Shown here in pieces: positions 16,344 to 25,200 of a stretch of DNA of 64,000 nucleotides. Numbering within the stretch: position 1 is the first letter of the stretch; each line of letters begins with the position of its first letter. The notes below the pieces were generated by a model. The model searched no databases. It saw nothing but the letters and a program-made list of their open reading frames with translations, and was not told the DNA's origin. This DNA is from Pseudomonas graminis (lineage in GTDB: Bacteria; Pseudomonadota; Gammaproteobacteria; Pseudomonadales; Pseudomonadaceae), in assembly GCF_900111735.1 (NCBI RefSeq), contig NZ_FOHW01000012.1:1-64000 (forward strand), written 5' to 3'. Position numbers and translations under genes: made by a program.

Positions 16344-16541
16344 ATGCATACCGCAATGCTCAGCAAAACGCACTTCAACGGCTACGATGTGATCAACGTG
16401 AACAACGGTCCCTGGCGGGTCTGCACCCATCACGATCGATTAGGCTCGTTTTCCACCCGCGAAGAAGCCATGGCGTTCGCGGCTTCTTTGCCTGCTTATC
16501 AAGAGCGAACGGCGTTGGCACCTGCGATTAGAGCGCACTAA
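16344..16541 (+). CDS. Small conserved-looking protein of unknown function
   Basis: ATG 16344 has AAGGGGAG 7 nt upstream and opens a 65-aa frame: it starts MHTAMLSKTHFNGYDVINVN and continues through GPWRVCTHHDRLGSF and EEAMAFAASLPAYQ. It looks like a small one-domain protein with a beta-hairpin followed by a helix. No family is assigned. A perfect 8-bp hairpin (16561-16568 / 16581-16588, GAGCTC core) follows 20 nt after the stop but lacks a T run. Confidence 0.6.
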   Translation: MHTAMLSKTHFNGYDVINVNNGPWRVCTHHDRLGSFSTREEAMAFAASLPAYQERTALAPAIRAH

Positions 16542-16800
16542 TGACGCGTTTTATCGCTATTTGAGCTCTGGTTTTTACCGGAGCTCAATCGCGCGGATAG
16601 CAACTTGTGAACTGCACTATCCGTTTGCGAAGTTTCATGCAGCCTGCACGATTGCTTGTTTTCTTTATTTTTATAACTGTTTGATTGGTCAGGCTTTTCA
16701 ATGTTTCGCGATATCGGCACGCTCGATGCAACGCTCATCACGAACCTGCAGGGTCGGCACTTAGATCGATCCGCTTACCGTGATCTAGAGGAAAATCCCC

Positions 16801-17277
16801 ATGAATGCCATCGAACTATTGAAAGCCGACCATGAACGCGTAAAAGCCATCTTGACCCAACTAAGCGAATCCACCGAGCGCGGTGTTAAAAAACGCACCG
16901 ACTTGCTCGCCAAGCTGGAAATGGAAATCACCATCCATACGAAGATTGAAGAAGAAATTCTCTATCCGGCGTTCAAGGAGGCGGGCGGCAAAGAGCAGGA
17001 CATCATGTACTACGAAGCCAAGGAAGAGCACCGCACTGTCGATGCCCTTGTGCTGCCGGACCTCAAGCAAACCGACCCTACTACCCCGGAGTTTTCCGGT
17101 CGTGTGAAGGTGGTCAAAGAGCTGCTGGAGCACCACATCGAGGAAGAAGAGGAAGAGATGTTCCCGCAAGCTGAAAAATTGCTGGGCAAGCAGAAGCTGG
17201 AAGAGCTTGGCGCGCAAATGGAAGCTATGAAGGCTGAGTACAAGAAGTCCCTGTCGTCGCCGAGCCTTGCGGCGTAA
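16801..17277 (+). CDS. Hemerythrin HHE-domain protein
   Basis: The 158-aa helical protein has di-iron ligands in the usual order: H11 in LLKADHERV, H and E in ITIHTKIEEEILYP, H in AKEEHRTVD, and HH...E in LLEHHIEEEEEEMFPQA. Bacterial stand-alone hemerythrin proteins bind oxygen or sense it, or protect against oxidants or NO. It is monocistronic, closed by a terminator at 17296-17321. The region 16589-16800 upstream shows no gene. Confidence 0.88.
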   Translation: MNAIELLKADHERVKAILTQLSESTERGVKKRTDLLAKLEMEITIHTKIEEEILYPAFKEAGGKEQDIMYYEAKEEHRTVDALVLPDLKQTDPTTPEFSGRVKVVKELLEHHIEEEEEEMFPQAEKLLGKQKLEELGAQMEAMKAEYKKSLSSPSLAA

Positions 17278-17289
17278 GCGTTGATGGCA

Positions 17290-17322
17290 TGGAAAAGCCC
17301 GGATGTTTCCGGGCTTTTTTGG
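17290..17322 (+). terminator. Rho-independent terminator
   Basis: AAAAGCCCGGA and its inverse TCCGGGCTTTT flank a 4-nt loop, with the T run directly after the stem. It ends the hemerythrin gene. Confidence 0.88.
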
Positions 17323-17378
17323 GGTCACTGTTTTTGCCTATAGGCCGGGTGGAGATTTGTCCAACATCCTGGTTCCGC

Positions 17379-17786
17379 TCAAGCCTGCTGCAGCACTTTC
17401 AATGCGGCGGATGCCAGAAATCCTGAGCGGCTTTTTACTTCGGGATGATGTTTCACGTGTTCGTCTATGCGGGTGAGTAGGTGAGCCGGCAAGGTAATGT
17501 TGAGTTTTTCAGCCTTCCCCAGGTATTTGGTGATGTCTATGTCCACCAGTGCCCAGATGCAGCCCTCAAAGTCAGGATTGGCTTGGTGCACGGTCACCTT
17601 CTGAGCGGCGGGAATGGCTGCGCCGTCTTCAGCCAGGATCTCAAGGTGGCCTTCGATAGCTTCACGAGCCATTGCCATGGCGTCATCCAGATCGTTACCG
17701 GCTGAGAAGCAGCCAGGAATATCTGGAACCTCGACACCCCATGCGTGCTGCGCATCGCCAGGAAGAATCGCGATTGGATAGAGCAC
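17379..17786 (-). CDS. HicB-family antitoxin-like protein, orphan
   Basis: The 135-aa protein has a HicB N-terminal fold (YPIAILPGDAQHAWGVEVPD, IPGCFSAGNDLDDAMAMARE, AIEGHLEILAEDG) and a C-terminal ribbon-helix-helix-like part (KLNITLPAHLLTRIDEHV). The start is GTG 17786 with AGGAG 9-10 nt upstream. HicB normally neutralises the mRNA interferase HicA, encoded immediately upstream. Here the upstream 150 nt has no HicA-like frame, and a REP pair begins at 17914. It is therefore an orphan antitoxin or regulator. Confidence 0.85.
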   Translation of the reverse strand: MLYPIAILPGDAQHAWGVEVPDIPGCFSAGNDLDDAMAMAREAIEGHLEILAEDGAAIPAAQKVTVHQANPDFEGCIWALVDIDITKYLGKAEKLNITLPAHLLTRIDEHVKHHPEVKSRSGFLASAALKVLQQA

Positions 17787-17913
17787 TTGGTGTTCTCCTC
17801 GGACTAGAGTAATAGCCCGTTCGTTAGAGTTGAGCTTGTCTCATGACGCTGCGTACAAGCATTAGCAGCGAAGCCATCACGCATCACACCGCAAAACTGA
17901 TAGCGCGGCAACC

Positions 17914-18010
17914 GGCCTCTTCCCGGCTAAAGCCGGTCCTACATTTGAATTGCATGCATTCAGTGGGCCTGGCGGCGCGCGCCATTGTAGGACCGGCTTT
18001 AGCCGGGAAG
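17914..18010. repeat. REP pair (inverted)
   Basis: GGCCTCTTCCCGGCTAAAGC (17914 on) and GTAGGACCGGCTTTAGCCGG (17987 on) are an inverted doublet. The remaining 17787-18187 sequence shows no gene. Confidence 0.82.
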
Positions 18011-18187
18011 GGGCCAGGCAGCACACTGCAAGACTTTGTATACCCGTGTATCCAGACCCCTTTACGAAACGTGCTGACTCAACGCTCCCCCTCAGCGACA
18101 CACTGCAGATACGTGCAGCGCATTCAATGATTCACAACGAAGGGCGGGGCCAGGCTTTGGCTATCCCGGTCAAGCCCCCGCCCATGA

Positions 18188-18979
18188 ATGCACACTGAGG
18201 ACGCACCCCATGACAGAATCAACGCATCATTGCTGCCAAGCGTTTTTACGGCGGGCGCCCTGGCGCTGGGCGTTGCCAGTGCGGCGCAGGCTGCACCGGT
18301 AAAGAACATCGTGTTGGTGCACGGCGCCTTTGTGAACGGGTCGGGCTGGAAGCCGGTTTACGAGATCCTGCGCAAGGACGGGTACAACGTCTCGATCGCT
18401 GAACACCCGCTGACGTCGTTCGCCGATGATGTGACGGCGGTGAAGCGCATCGTTGACCAGCAGGACGGCCCGACCATTCTGGTCGGTCACAGCTATGGCG
18501 GCGCGATCATCACGGACGTCGGCAATGACGCTCATGTCGTGGGCCTGGTGTACATCGCCGCCCACGCGCTGGACCAGGGTGAAACCGAAGCGCAGAACGG
18601 CAAGCTGTACCCCAACGCCACCAACGCGGTGAAGAAAACCGCTGACGGCTTCCTGTCCCTCGACCCTGCGTTCTACCCGTCAGATTTCGCAGCCGACCTG
18701 CCCAAGGCTCAGGCTGAGTTCGAAGCCATTTCCCAGGAGCCGACCGCTGCGTCGGTATTCACCACGCCCGCTGGGGTGCCCGCGTGGAAAACCAAGCCTA
18801 GCTGGTACGCAGTGGCCGGGGCGGACCGGATCATCAACCCGGACCTTGAGCGCATGTACGCCAGGCGTGCCAACAGCCACACCATCGAGATCAAAGGCGC
18901 CAGTCACTCGGTGTACCAGTCTCGACCGCAGGAAGTGGCCGCGTTGATCGAGCAGGCAGCGACCCACGCGGCGGATTGA
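18188..18979 (+). CDS. Exported alpha/beta hydrolase, start region probably frameshifted
   Basis: The protein resembles esterase/hydrolase-fold enzymes: oxyanion segment VLVHGAFVNGSGW, nucleophile elbow VGHSYGGAI, and a late His in KGASHSVYQS. The open frame starts at ATG 18188 without a ribosome site (263 aa). A well-placed GAGGA lies before ATG 18210, which is out of frame. Adding one A in ATGACAGAATC would give MNRINASLLPSVFTAGALAL, a proper signal peptide fused in frame to the enzyme. So either a one-base deletion or a sequencing error damaged the start, or the 18188 start is used. The substrate is unknown. Confidence 0.75.
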   Translation: MHTEDAPHDRINASLLPSVFTAGALALGVASAAQAAPVKNIVLVHGAFVNGSGWKPVYEILRKDGYNVSIAEHPLTSFADDVTAVKRIVDQQDGPTILVGHSYGGAIITDVGNDAHVVGLVYIAAHALDQGETEAQNGKLYPNATNAVKKTADGFLSLDPAFYPSDFAADLPKAQAEFEAISQEPTAASVFTTPAGVPAWKTKPSWYAVAGADRIINPDLERMYARRANSHTIEIKGASHSVYQSRPQEVAALIEQAATHAAD

Positions 18980-19036
18980 CTTCTCGCTTTTGCGACGGAC
19001 CTGCAGCCCATGCAATGTCGAATGTCGCCAGGAGAA

Positions 19037-19846
19037 TCAGGCCACGTCGACAGCGTCTGAGCCGCATATCAGTTCCACCGGCATCGGTTGCAGGCGCCCG
19101 ATCATGGGTTTGGCAAACAAGTAGCCCTGCATCAGCTCGACGCCCAGATTCAGCAGGGCGTCGCGCTCCTCGCAGGTCTCGATGCCTTCGGCCACGACGG
19201 TGATACCCAGACGCTTGGAAACCAGCACAATCCCTTCAACAATCGCCTGACGCACAGCGTCCCGATCAATATCACGGGTGAGCGCCATGTCGATTTTCAG
19301 GACCTGTGGCTGAAACATCGCCAGCATGTTCAGGCCGGAATAACCTGATCCGAAATCATCGATGGCGGTGGTAAAGCCTTGCCGCGCGTACTCTTCGAAA
19401 ATGGATTTGAGGTGGTTAGGGTCTTCGACGCGCTCGCCTTCGGTGACCTCGAACATGAGCCGATCCACCGGGAAGTCGAACGTCCTGGACGCTTCAAGGG
19501 TTGCGCGAATGCAGGTTTCCGCCCGATACACCGCTTTGGGCAGAAAGTTGATGCTCAGCTTGCAGTCTGGAATGGCGGGAAGACCCAACTGCGTCGCGAG
19601 CTCGATGGCCCTCACCCGGCACGCCTGATCGAAACGGTAGCGGTTGCCGTCGTTGACTTGACCCAGAATGAATGCAGCCGACTCGCCATTGACGCCACGG
19701 ACCAGCGCCTCATAAGCAAAGGGCGCCCCGGTGGTTACGTTGAAGATAGGCTGGAATGCCATGGTGAAGTCGAATCCCAGCGCTTCAAGATTTCGGCATT
19801 CCGCGCAGCCAATGGATTCGAAGGTTGCCAAGGGTATGTGTTGCAT
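19037..19846 (-). CDS. EAL-domain cyclic-di-GMP phosphodiesterase
   Basis: The 269-aa single-domain protein carries an intact EAL active site: FQPIFNVTTGAPFAYEALVR (EAL at 46-48), KLSINFLP, FEVTEGE, AIDDFGSGYS, LKIDMALTRD and VAEGIETCEE. All metal-binding and catalytic positions that I can check are present, so hydrolysis of c-di-GMP is likely. There is no GGDEF, PAS or membrane segment. A short N-terminal Cys pair (GCAEC) precedes the domain. The ATG at 19846 is preferred over a GTG at 19855. The region 19847-20082 upstream has no gene. Confidence 0.88.
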   Translation of the reverse strand: MQHIPLATFESIGCAECRNLEALGFDFTMAFQPIFNVTTGAPFAYEALVRGVNGESAAFILGQVNDGNRYRFDQACRVRAIELATQLGLPAIPDCKLSINFLPKAVYRAETCIRATLEASRTFDFPVDRLMFEVTEGERVEDPNHLKSIFEEYARQGFTTAIDDFGSGYSGLNMLAMFQPQVLKIDMALTRDIDRDAVRQAIVEGIVLVSKRLGITVVAEGIETCEERDALLNLGVELMQGYLFAKPMIGRLQPMPVELICGSDAVDVA

Positions 19847-20082
19847 GATCGTCACTGCCTTGAGAATTCGTCAGTCGATGTGTGAATTTTGAGCGACTGG
19901 TTTCTCTGTATCGGCAGCGTGGGTGAAAACTGTTCTGCGGATTTTCAGCAGGGGATCAGTGGTAACGAAAAAGATGCGTGAGAGGGGTTTTAAAGTGGCT
20001 TGACCCTGGACAGGTCGGGGAAGGAGGCGCGGTTGCTTAGGAGGTGAAGGGCGGCTGGAAGGCCCGGAAACACTGGAGGAGA

Positions 20083-20156
20083 TGGAGCGGGTAGAGGGAA
20101 TCGAACCCTCAACTAAAGCTTGGGAAGCTTTCGTTTTACCACTAAACTATACCCGC
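20083..20156 (-). tRNA. tRNA-Gly(CCC)
   Basis: On the minus strand the 74-nt gene starts GCGGGTATAGTTTAGTGG and ends CTACCCGCTCCA, with a 7-bp acceptor stem, encoded CCA and a TTCGATT T-loop. The anticodon loop CTTCCCAAG gives anticodon CCC. No integrase or duplicated 3' end is seen nearby. Confidence 0.95.
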
Positions 20157-20339
20157 TTTTAAATCGACGCCTTTGGCGCGGCTGACTTTGTACCAGATGC
20201 CGCGTGTTAATTGAAGCGTTATATGCCGCGCCCACCAAATGCCATCTCGCTCACACCTGATTCGCCGTGCACTGCACTCATCAGGCTGCGCAACAGACCC
20301 ACTGCTTCGCTGTGTTCTGCCCTTTCATCTCCACTCCCG

Positions 20340-21224
20340 TCACACCGCAAACGCCTGTTGCGACTGACCCGCTCTGTAGTGAACGCGGCGGGGTTCGGGT
20401 GCGGGCGTCAGAAACCCCTGCAGCGCGCTTTTCGATGCCAGGCACGCCGCCTTGTTTTCCATGTCCAGAAAGTGCCCGGCATCCTGAATGGTGCTGAAGT
20501 GACAGTCGCGGATGTAGTGGGCGAAGTGGCGGGCGTCGGCAGCCGAGGTGTATTCGTCCCATGCGCCGTTCATGAACAGCACCGGCACATTGATGCGCTT
20601 GGCCGCTTTCATCTGAGGATGATTGCTCGCGTCCAGCACATGATCGATGTGGTGGTGCATCTGCGTGTACTCGTGCAGATCCAGGGAGCTAACGTGCTTG
20701 TGGTTGTAGCGCTTGAACAGCGAGGGCAGGTGTTTGCCCAACGTGCTGTTGAGCAACTCTCCGACGCCGTGACGATTGTAAGAGCCGAAATGTTGCCGGC
20801 CGCGCTCGAGGTAATCGCGCAGTGGCTCGCTGATCACGGGCGAAAACGAGCTGATCACCGCTTTTTCAATACGCTTGGGCCGGTGCGCCAAAGCGACCAG
20901 CGCCGCCGCGCCACCCCATGAGAACGACATCAGGAGTTCAGCGTTGAAATGGTCGATGAGCTCCAGAAGCAGCTGGCCTTCGAGCTCTTTGGTCAGCGGG
21001 CGTTCATGGGTATTGTGGGGTTTTGATTTGCCGGCGTAAGGCGGGTCGTACAGCACGACGTTGAATTGCGGATGAAGGTTGCGCACGGTCTGAGCGAAGG
21101 AGCTGGTCGTGGCCAGCGAGCCGTTGACCAGAATGATGGTCTTCTCGGCGGCGTCTGCACGATAGAGCTCCGTGTAAACCCGGAACTGGCCCTGTATATC
21201 CAGCACAGCGATTTCTGGCTTCAT
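20340..21224 (-). CDS. rhlA: RhlA-like 3-(3-hydroxyalkanoyloxy)alkanoate (HAA) synthase
   Basis: RhlA joins two 3-hydroxyacyl chains from fatty-acid intermediates to form HAA, the lipid part of rhamnolipids and a wetting agent by itself. The 294-aa length equals that of known RhlA. The alpha/beta-hydrolase core shows ILVNGSLATTSSFAQTVRNL, FNVVLYDPPYAGKSKPHN, nucleophile elbow SFSWGG, and late VLFMNGAWDEYTSAADARHF and QDAGHFLDME. AGGAG 8 nt before ATG 21224 decides the start over the earlier 21230 and 21272. No rhlB or rhlC lies beside it, so HAA rather than rhamnolipid is the likely product. Confidence 0.83.
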   Translation of the reverse strand: MKPEIAVLDIQGQFRVYTELYRADAAEKTIILVNGSLATTSSFAQTVRNLHPQFNVVLYDPPYAGKSKPHNTHERPLTKELEGQLLLELIDHFNAELLMSFSWGGAAALVALAHRPKRIEKAVISSFSPVISEPLRDYLERGRQHFGSYNRHGVGELLNSTLGKHLPSLFKRYNHKHVSSLDLHEYTQMHHHIDHVLDASNHPQMKAAKRINVPVLFMNGAWDEYTSAADARHFAHYIRDCHFSTIQDAGHFLDMENKAACLASKSALQGFLTPAPEPRRVHYRAGQSQQAFAV

Positions 21225-21307
21225 CTCCATGTCTCCTGACGAAAAAACGGGGTGCGCAGAGACACGTTGCACGGGTTTCGTGACAGGTAGGCAATGGGAC
21301 GCAGGTT

Positions 21308-22000
21308 TCAGATCAAGGCGATTTCGTCGGCACTCAGGGCTCTGTACTGTCCGGGCGCCAATGCGGAGTCGAGCATCAGTGGCCCCATGCTTTCACGGTG
21401 CAGCCGGGTCACTTTGTTGTCGAAGTGGCCGAACATCCTTTTAACCTGGTGATACCGCCCTTCGACGATGCTCAACCGGGCGCAATGACTGGCAAGAATC
21501 GTCAGCTCGGCGGGCTGTGTCGTCAGATCCTCGAACGCGAAATAAAACCCTTCAGCGAATTTCTCGATGTAATGCGCGCCGACCTCGTCTTCGGTTTCGA
21601 CGTAATAGACCTTCGCCAGTTTGGTGGTCGGCTGCGTCAGCCGCCGTGACCACTGGCCATCGTTGGTGATGAGCATCAGCCCCGACGTATTGAAATCCAG
21701 GCGGCCGGCGATGTGCAGGTCGTCCTTGTCCGGTTCATCAAGCAGGTCGAGGACGGTGGGGTGCTGCGGATCGACGGTCGCGCTGACGCAGCCCTGGGGC
21801 TTGTGCAGCATGAAATACCGGGCGGGTTTGCCGAGCTGAAGGACTTCGTCGTCGATCCGCACCTGACTGAATTCGCGGACCTCATGCAGCGGGTCTTTTA
21901 CCGGCAATCCGTCGACCTCCACGCGGCCTGCGATCAGCGCCAGTCGTACATCTTTGCGGCTGAAGCGCGGCAGGTTGCTGAGGAAACGGTCAAGACGCAT
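21308..22000 (-). CDS. rsuA: 16S rRNA pseudouridine(516) synthase RsuA
   Basis: The 230-aa enzyme isomerises U516 of 16S rRNA. An N-terminal S4 RNA-binding domain (MRLDRFLSNLPRFSRKDVRL, residues 1-45) precedes the catalytic domain with GRLDFNTSGL, placing catalytic Asp at 102. Family segments KVYYVETED and EGRYHQVKRMFGHF follow. ATG 22000 gives the standard length; the open frame upstream to 22375 is not coding. Its start overlaps the CWC gene by 11 bp. Confidence 0.92.
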   Translation of the reverse strand: MRLDRFLSNLPRFSRKDVRLALIAGRVEVDGLPVKDPLHEVREFSQVRIDDEVLQLGKPARYFMLHKPQGCVSATVDPQHPTVLDLLDEPDKDDLHIAGRLDFNTSGLMLITNDGQWSRRLTQPTTKLAKVYYVETEDEVGAHYIEKFAEGFYFAFEDLTTQPAELTILASHCARLSIVEGRYHQVKRMFGHFDNKVTRLHRESMGPLMLDSALAPGQYRALSADEIALI

Positions 22001-22208
22001 CGCGACGCTTCGCCTCAACGCCTGCACATTGCGGGCAAAGACACGCCTGTCCACGGACCTCTTCGGGCAGAGCTGCCAATACCGCCGGGTCGATCTCGGC
22101 GGTGAAACACCAGCAGGCCTGGTCCACTGTGCGCGGATCAGCCAGGGTGCAGCGGTTACCGGCGCCGCAAACCGGACAGATGCTCGTGTCGATGATGTGA
22201 GTGTCCAT
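21990..22208 (-). CDS. Cysteine-rich CWC family protein
   Basis: The 72-aa protein has a zinc-finger-like arrangement of cysteines: CPVCGAGNRC, ACWCF and ACLCPQC. The CWCF element is typical of the CWC family that often precedes rsuA in Pseudomonas. Overlap with rsuA implies translational coupling. Function is unknown; metal binding is likely. Confidence 0.85.
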   Translation of the reverse strand: MDTHIIDTSICPVCGAGNRCTLADPRTVDQACWCFTAEIDPAVLAALPEEVRGQACLCPQCAGVEAKRRDAS

Positions 22209-22290
22209 TTAGGGCGCCGCCTTTGAATGCCGCCAATGCTAGCGCGCTGCCCTGTCTTGCGCCATGAGCATGTGATCTCGGGCAATGCGC

Positions 22291-25200
22291 CTACGGGGTG
22301 ATGGGCGACGGCCCCTTGGATGCTACAAAAGAGGGGGAGCGCCCCAGCATTGAACCGACGGCAGGGCAGCGGCAATGCACCAGCAGGATGTTGTCGTAAT
22401 GAATCCCTTGCCGATGCAACTCCCCGAACAGGTCCTGCAGGGTCGGGTTGGTCATGCCGAACCGGTTGCGCACGGTCAGCACATCCATGGGCGTTGCAGG
22501 GAGCGGGCTCGGTAACGGAGGTTGGTGACTGTTGCGCACGATCTGGCAGATGTCCCGATAGCTCTCATAGTGCTCGCTCTGAAATTTCGCCAGGGTGTAG
22601 TTCTTGATGCGCCCTGGCAGCGAGGTGCCGGCCATCAGCGTGTCACCCGCCAACAGGTCGGGAAAGGGCCCGACACCCGGGCCGGGAACCGTCTGTGTAC
22701 TGTTCAGCCTTGCGTATGGCCTTACCGACTGGCTGGCGATGCGGTGCAGCATCGGGTCAACCAGTTCATGGCCGTGGGGCGCGAAGGTTCTCAGTTCAGT
22801 GCCATTCGGGATCGCTGTCGTGCGCGTCCATGGCAGGTAGTAGCCATGGCTGCTGACGACCAGCGTGCGGGCCTGGTTCCGGTCTGATGTCCACAGCAGA
22901 AACTTGCGCCCCAGCTTCCACACCTGAACCGCTGAAGTGCCGAATTCGGCGTTGCCCGCCACGCTCCACGTCTTCATCAGTCCAGTCCCGTTGAAAAACG
23001 GCTTGATCAGCGTCTTGCGCGTCTGGGTCGCACGCCGCAGCCAGTCCCCGAAACGACGGGCAGGCAGAGCGACGTGGCCCCGCGCAGTCTCTCGCCCAAT
23101 CCCTCGACTCAGAGATGCAGTCGGCGCTGCCAGTTTGCGGAACGCCTGCAAAAGTCGTGGTGTGGCCGGAGCCATGTGCAACAGCCCCAGAGACAGGAGG
23201 GCGAACATCACCTGGCGCCGTTCATCCTGGCGGTCGCCGGGAAGGTTGGCGGCCTGTATGCCCAGCGCGACACTCGCGGCGCTGGCCGTCAGCGCCGCTA
23301 TCGAGGCGGCCGGCAGAACGAGCGCTATCGGTGCCAACAGCAGTTGCAGGCGATCAAGGTGTTGAATCCAGGCGCTGAGTGCCTGTTCGCGGTCGGTCAC
23401 GATGCTGTCCTCGGCGTCGTACTGGCTGTTAAGGCGCAGGCCCTCACAGATGAATCCCATGGGCGAGCCGGACACGTGATGCTCGCACAGTTGATGCCGT
23501 CGGGCGGCATGGGTATCCGGGTGGTACAACGGCTCGGTCCAGGGGCGCAGGATCGAAACCGGTTCTGCGGGCGCACGAACGCCGCCCCACAGTTCTAGGA
23601 TGTAGCTGAGTCTGGCGTGAAAACGGCACGGCATGTAGTTGAGCACCGTCTCGCGCCATGCAGGGTTAGCGGCTGCGGCCTTCAAATGGCTGATCAGCTG
23701 CTGACGATTGCTGAATGCCACGAAGGGCGTGGACTGCCCGGCCTGATAAAGCACGCCGCCTTCCTGGTCGGGAGCGCTGATCATCAGTAAGCCGACGCAG
23801 GGAGGGCAGTCGGAACTCAGTGGCAGGCCGTTGCTGACGTATAGCCCTGCAGCGCTCCAGCGGATGCGTGTTGTCCCGAAAGGTGGCGTTTGCGGCAGAG
23901 ACACCTGCTGAGCCTGCTCTATGGCGCCTATGATGAAGTTGAAGCTGTCCCTGGAAAGTTCGCCGCTCTTGAGGGCCAGCAGCGCCTGGCTGACAAACGT
24001 CGACCAGAGCGAGCGCTCGATGTCAGCGCGTTGCTGCTGCCAGAACTGGTCGAGTCGGCGCTGCATGTGTTCGAGAAAGTCGATGCCCTGAATGTACGCC
24101 TCGACGGCGGCCGCACTGATATTCAGCTCCGCCTCGGGCGACCACGTCCCCTGGCCGCTCGGGTCTGCATAGACGACCCAGCGACCGCCTTCATCATCGT
24201 ATCCCTGAGGCCGAAGTGCCCTGAACCGGCGCATCAGTGCCTGACCCAGCGTGACGGGTTTGTCATCCGGCGTGAAGGCGACGTTCGCTGCGGCAATCCG
24301 CGCATGACCCCATGGCGTCCTCGATGTGCCGGGCAGGTAGCGGACGAACACCCGCTGCGGGTCTGTGGTCGCCGTGTGGGTTTGCTTCAACGGGACCCGA
24401 TCGAACCCGGGAGACATCTGCCTGAGCCACTGACCCATGAGCCGGTTTGCAACCCCGAGGGGCGTAGGGAGTCGCGCCAGCAAGGACTCATGGTGTTGCC
24501 AGTGATCGAGGGCGCTGACCAATGCCATCGCGGGCTCGATGGGCATGAGCGCCGCATGGTCGTCGTCGATGAATGCGTCGGGTGATTCAACCGCGTCGAC
24601 GCCCGTCAGTCGTGTAGCCCAAAAGCGTTCCTGGGCGACACGCAGTTGAGCGAACACGTCGTCCGCGGGAGCCGGCAGCTTGAGGAGGGTTTGCGCGCTT
24701 TCCAGGGAGAGATTCAGCCGATGCCAGGCCGAGGCGTTGATCGCCTCCAGCACCTTGTCCGCCCTCCAGGGCGCGTCATCGCTGATGTACTCATGGCACT
24801 GAGGCGTGCTGCCCAGCACATGAACATAGCAATGCCCCGTGGTGTTGGATCGTACGTGGAAGATACCGGGGATGATCTCGCCGTTCAGCGCCACTCCACA
24901 TACGATCGAGCGTGCCGGCGGCCTGATCGGCTGCAGGTCCTGAAGGTGTTGCGGGAAACGTTTGAGCCCCAGCGCATCCATCGCCAGCAGATGGCCCTCG
25001 TTATCGAGGCGCTTGCGCGAATGCAGACGGGTCACACCATCGAGAAACGCCAGCTTGGCGAGCATCTCCCATGTGTCACCGTGCTGCTCCCAGAACTGAC
25101 GCTGCACCTGCTCATATTCCAGCGTCCATCGGGCTTCGGTGAGCAGCTCGAAAAACACCGAGACGGTCAGTTTGGGTGTAGAAGCCGACAGGGGGCGATC

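Noticed and set aside
16561..16588. GAGCTC hairpin after the small 65-aa gene as a terminator
   Set aside because: The stem is perfect but there is no T run on either strand after it, so a terminator call is not supported.
20083..20156. tRNA-Gly as an integration site
   Set aside because: No integrase, no repeated 3' tRNA end and no island boundary nearby.
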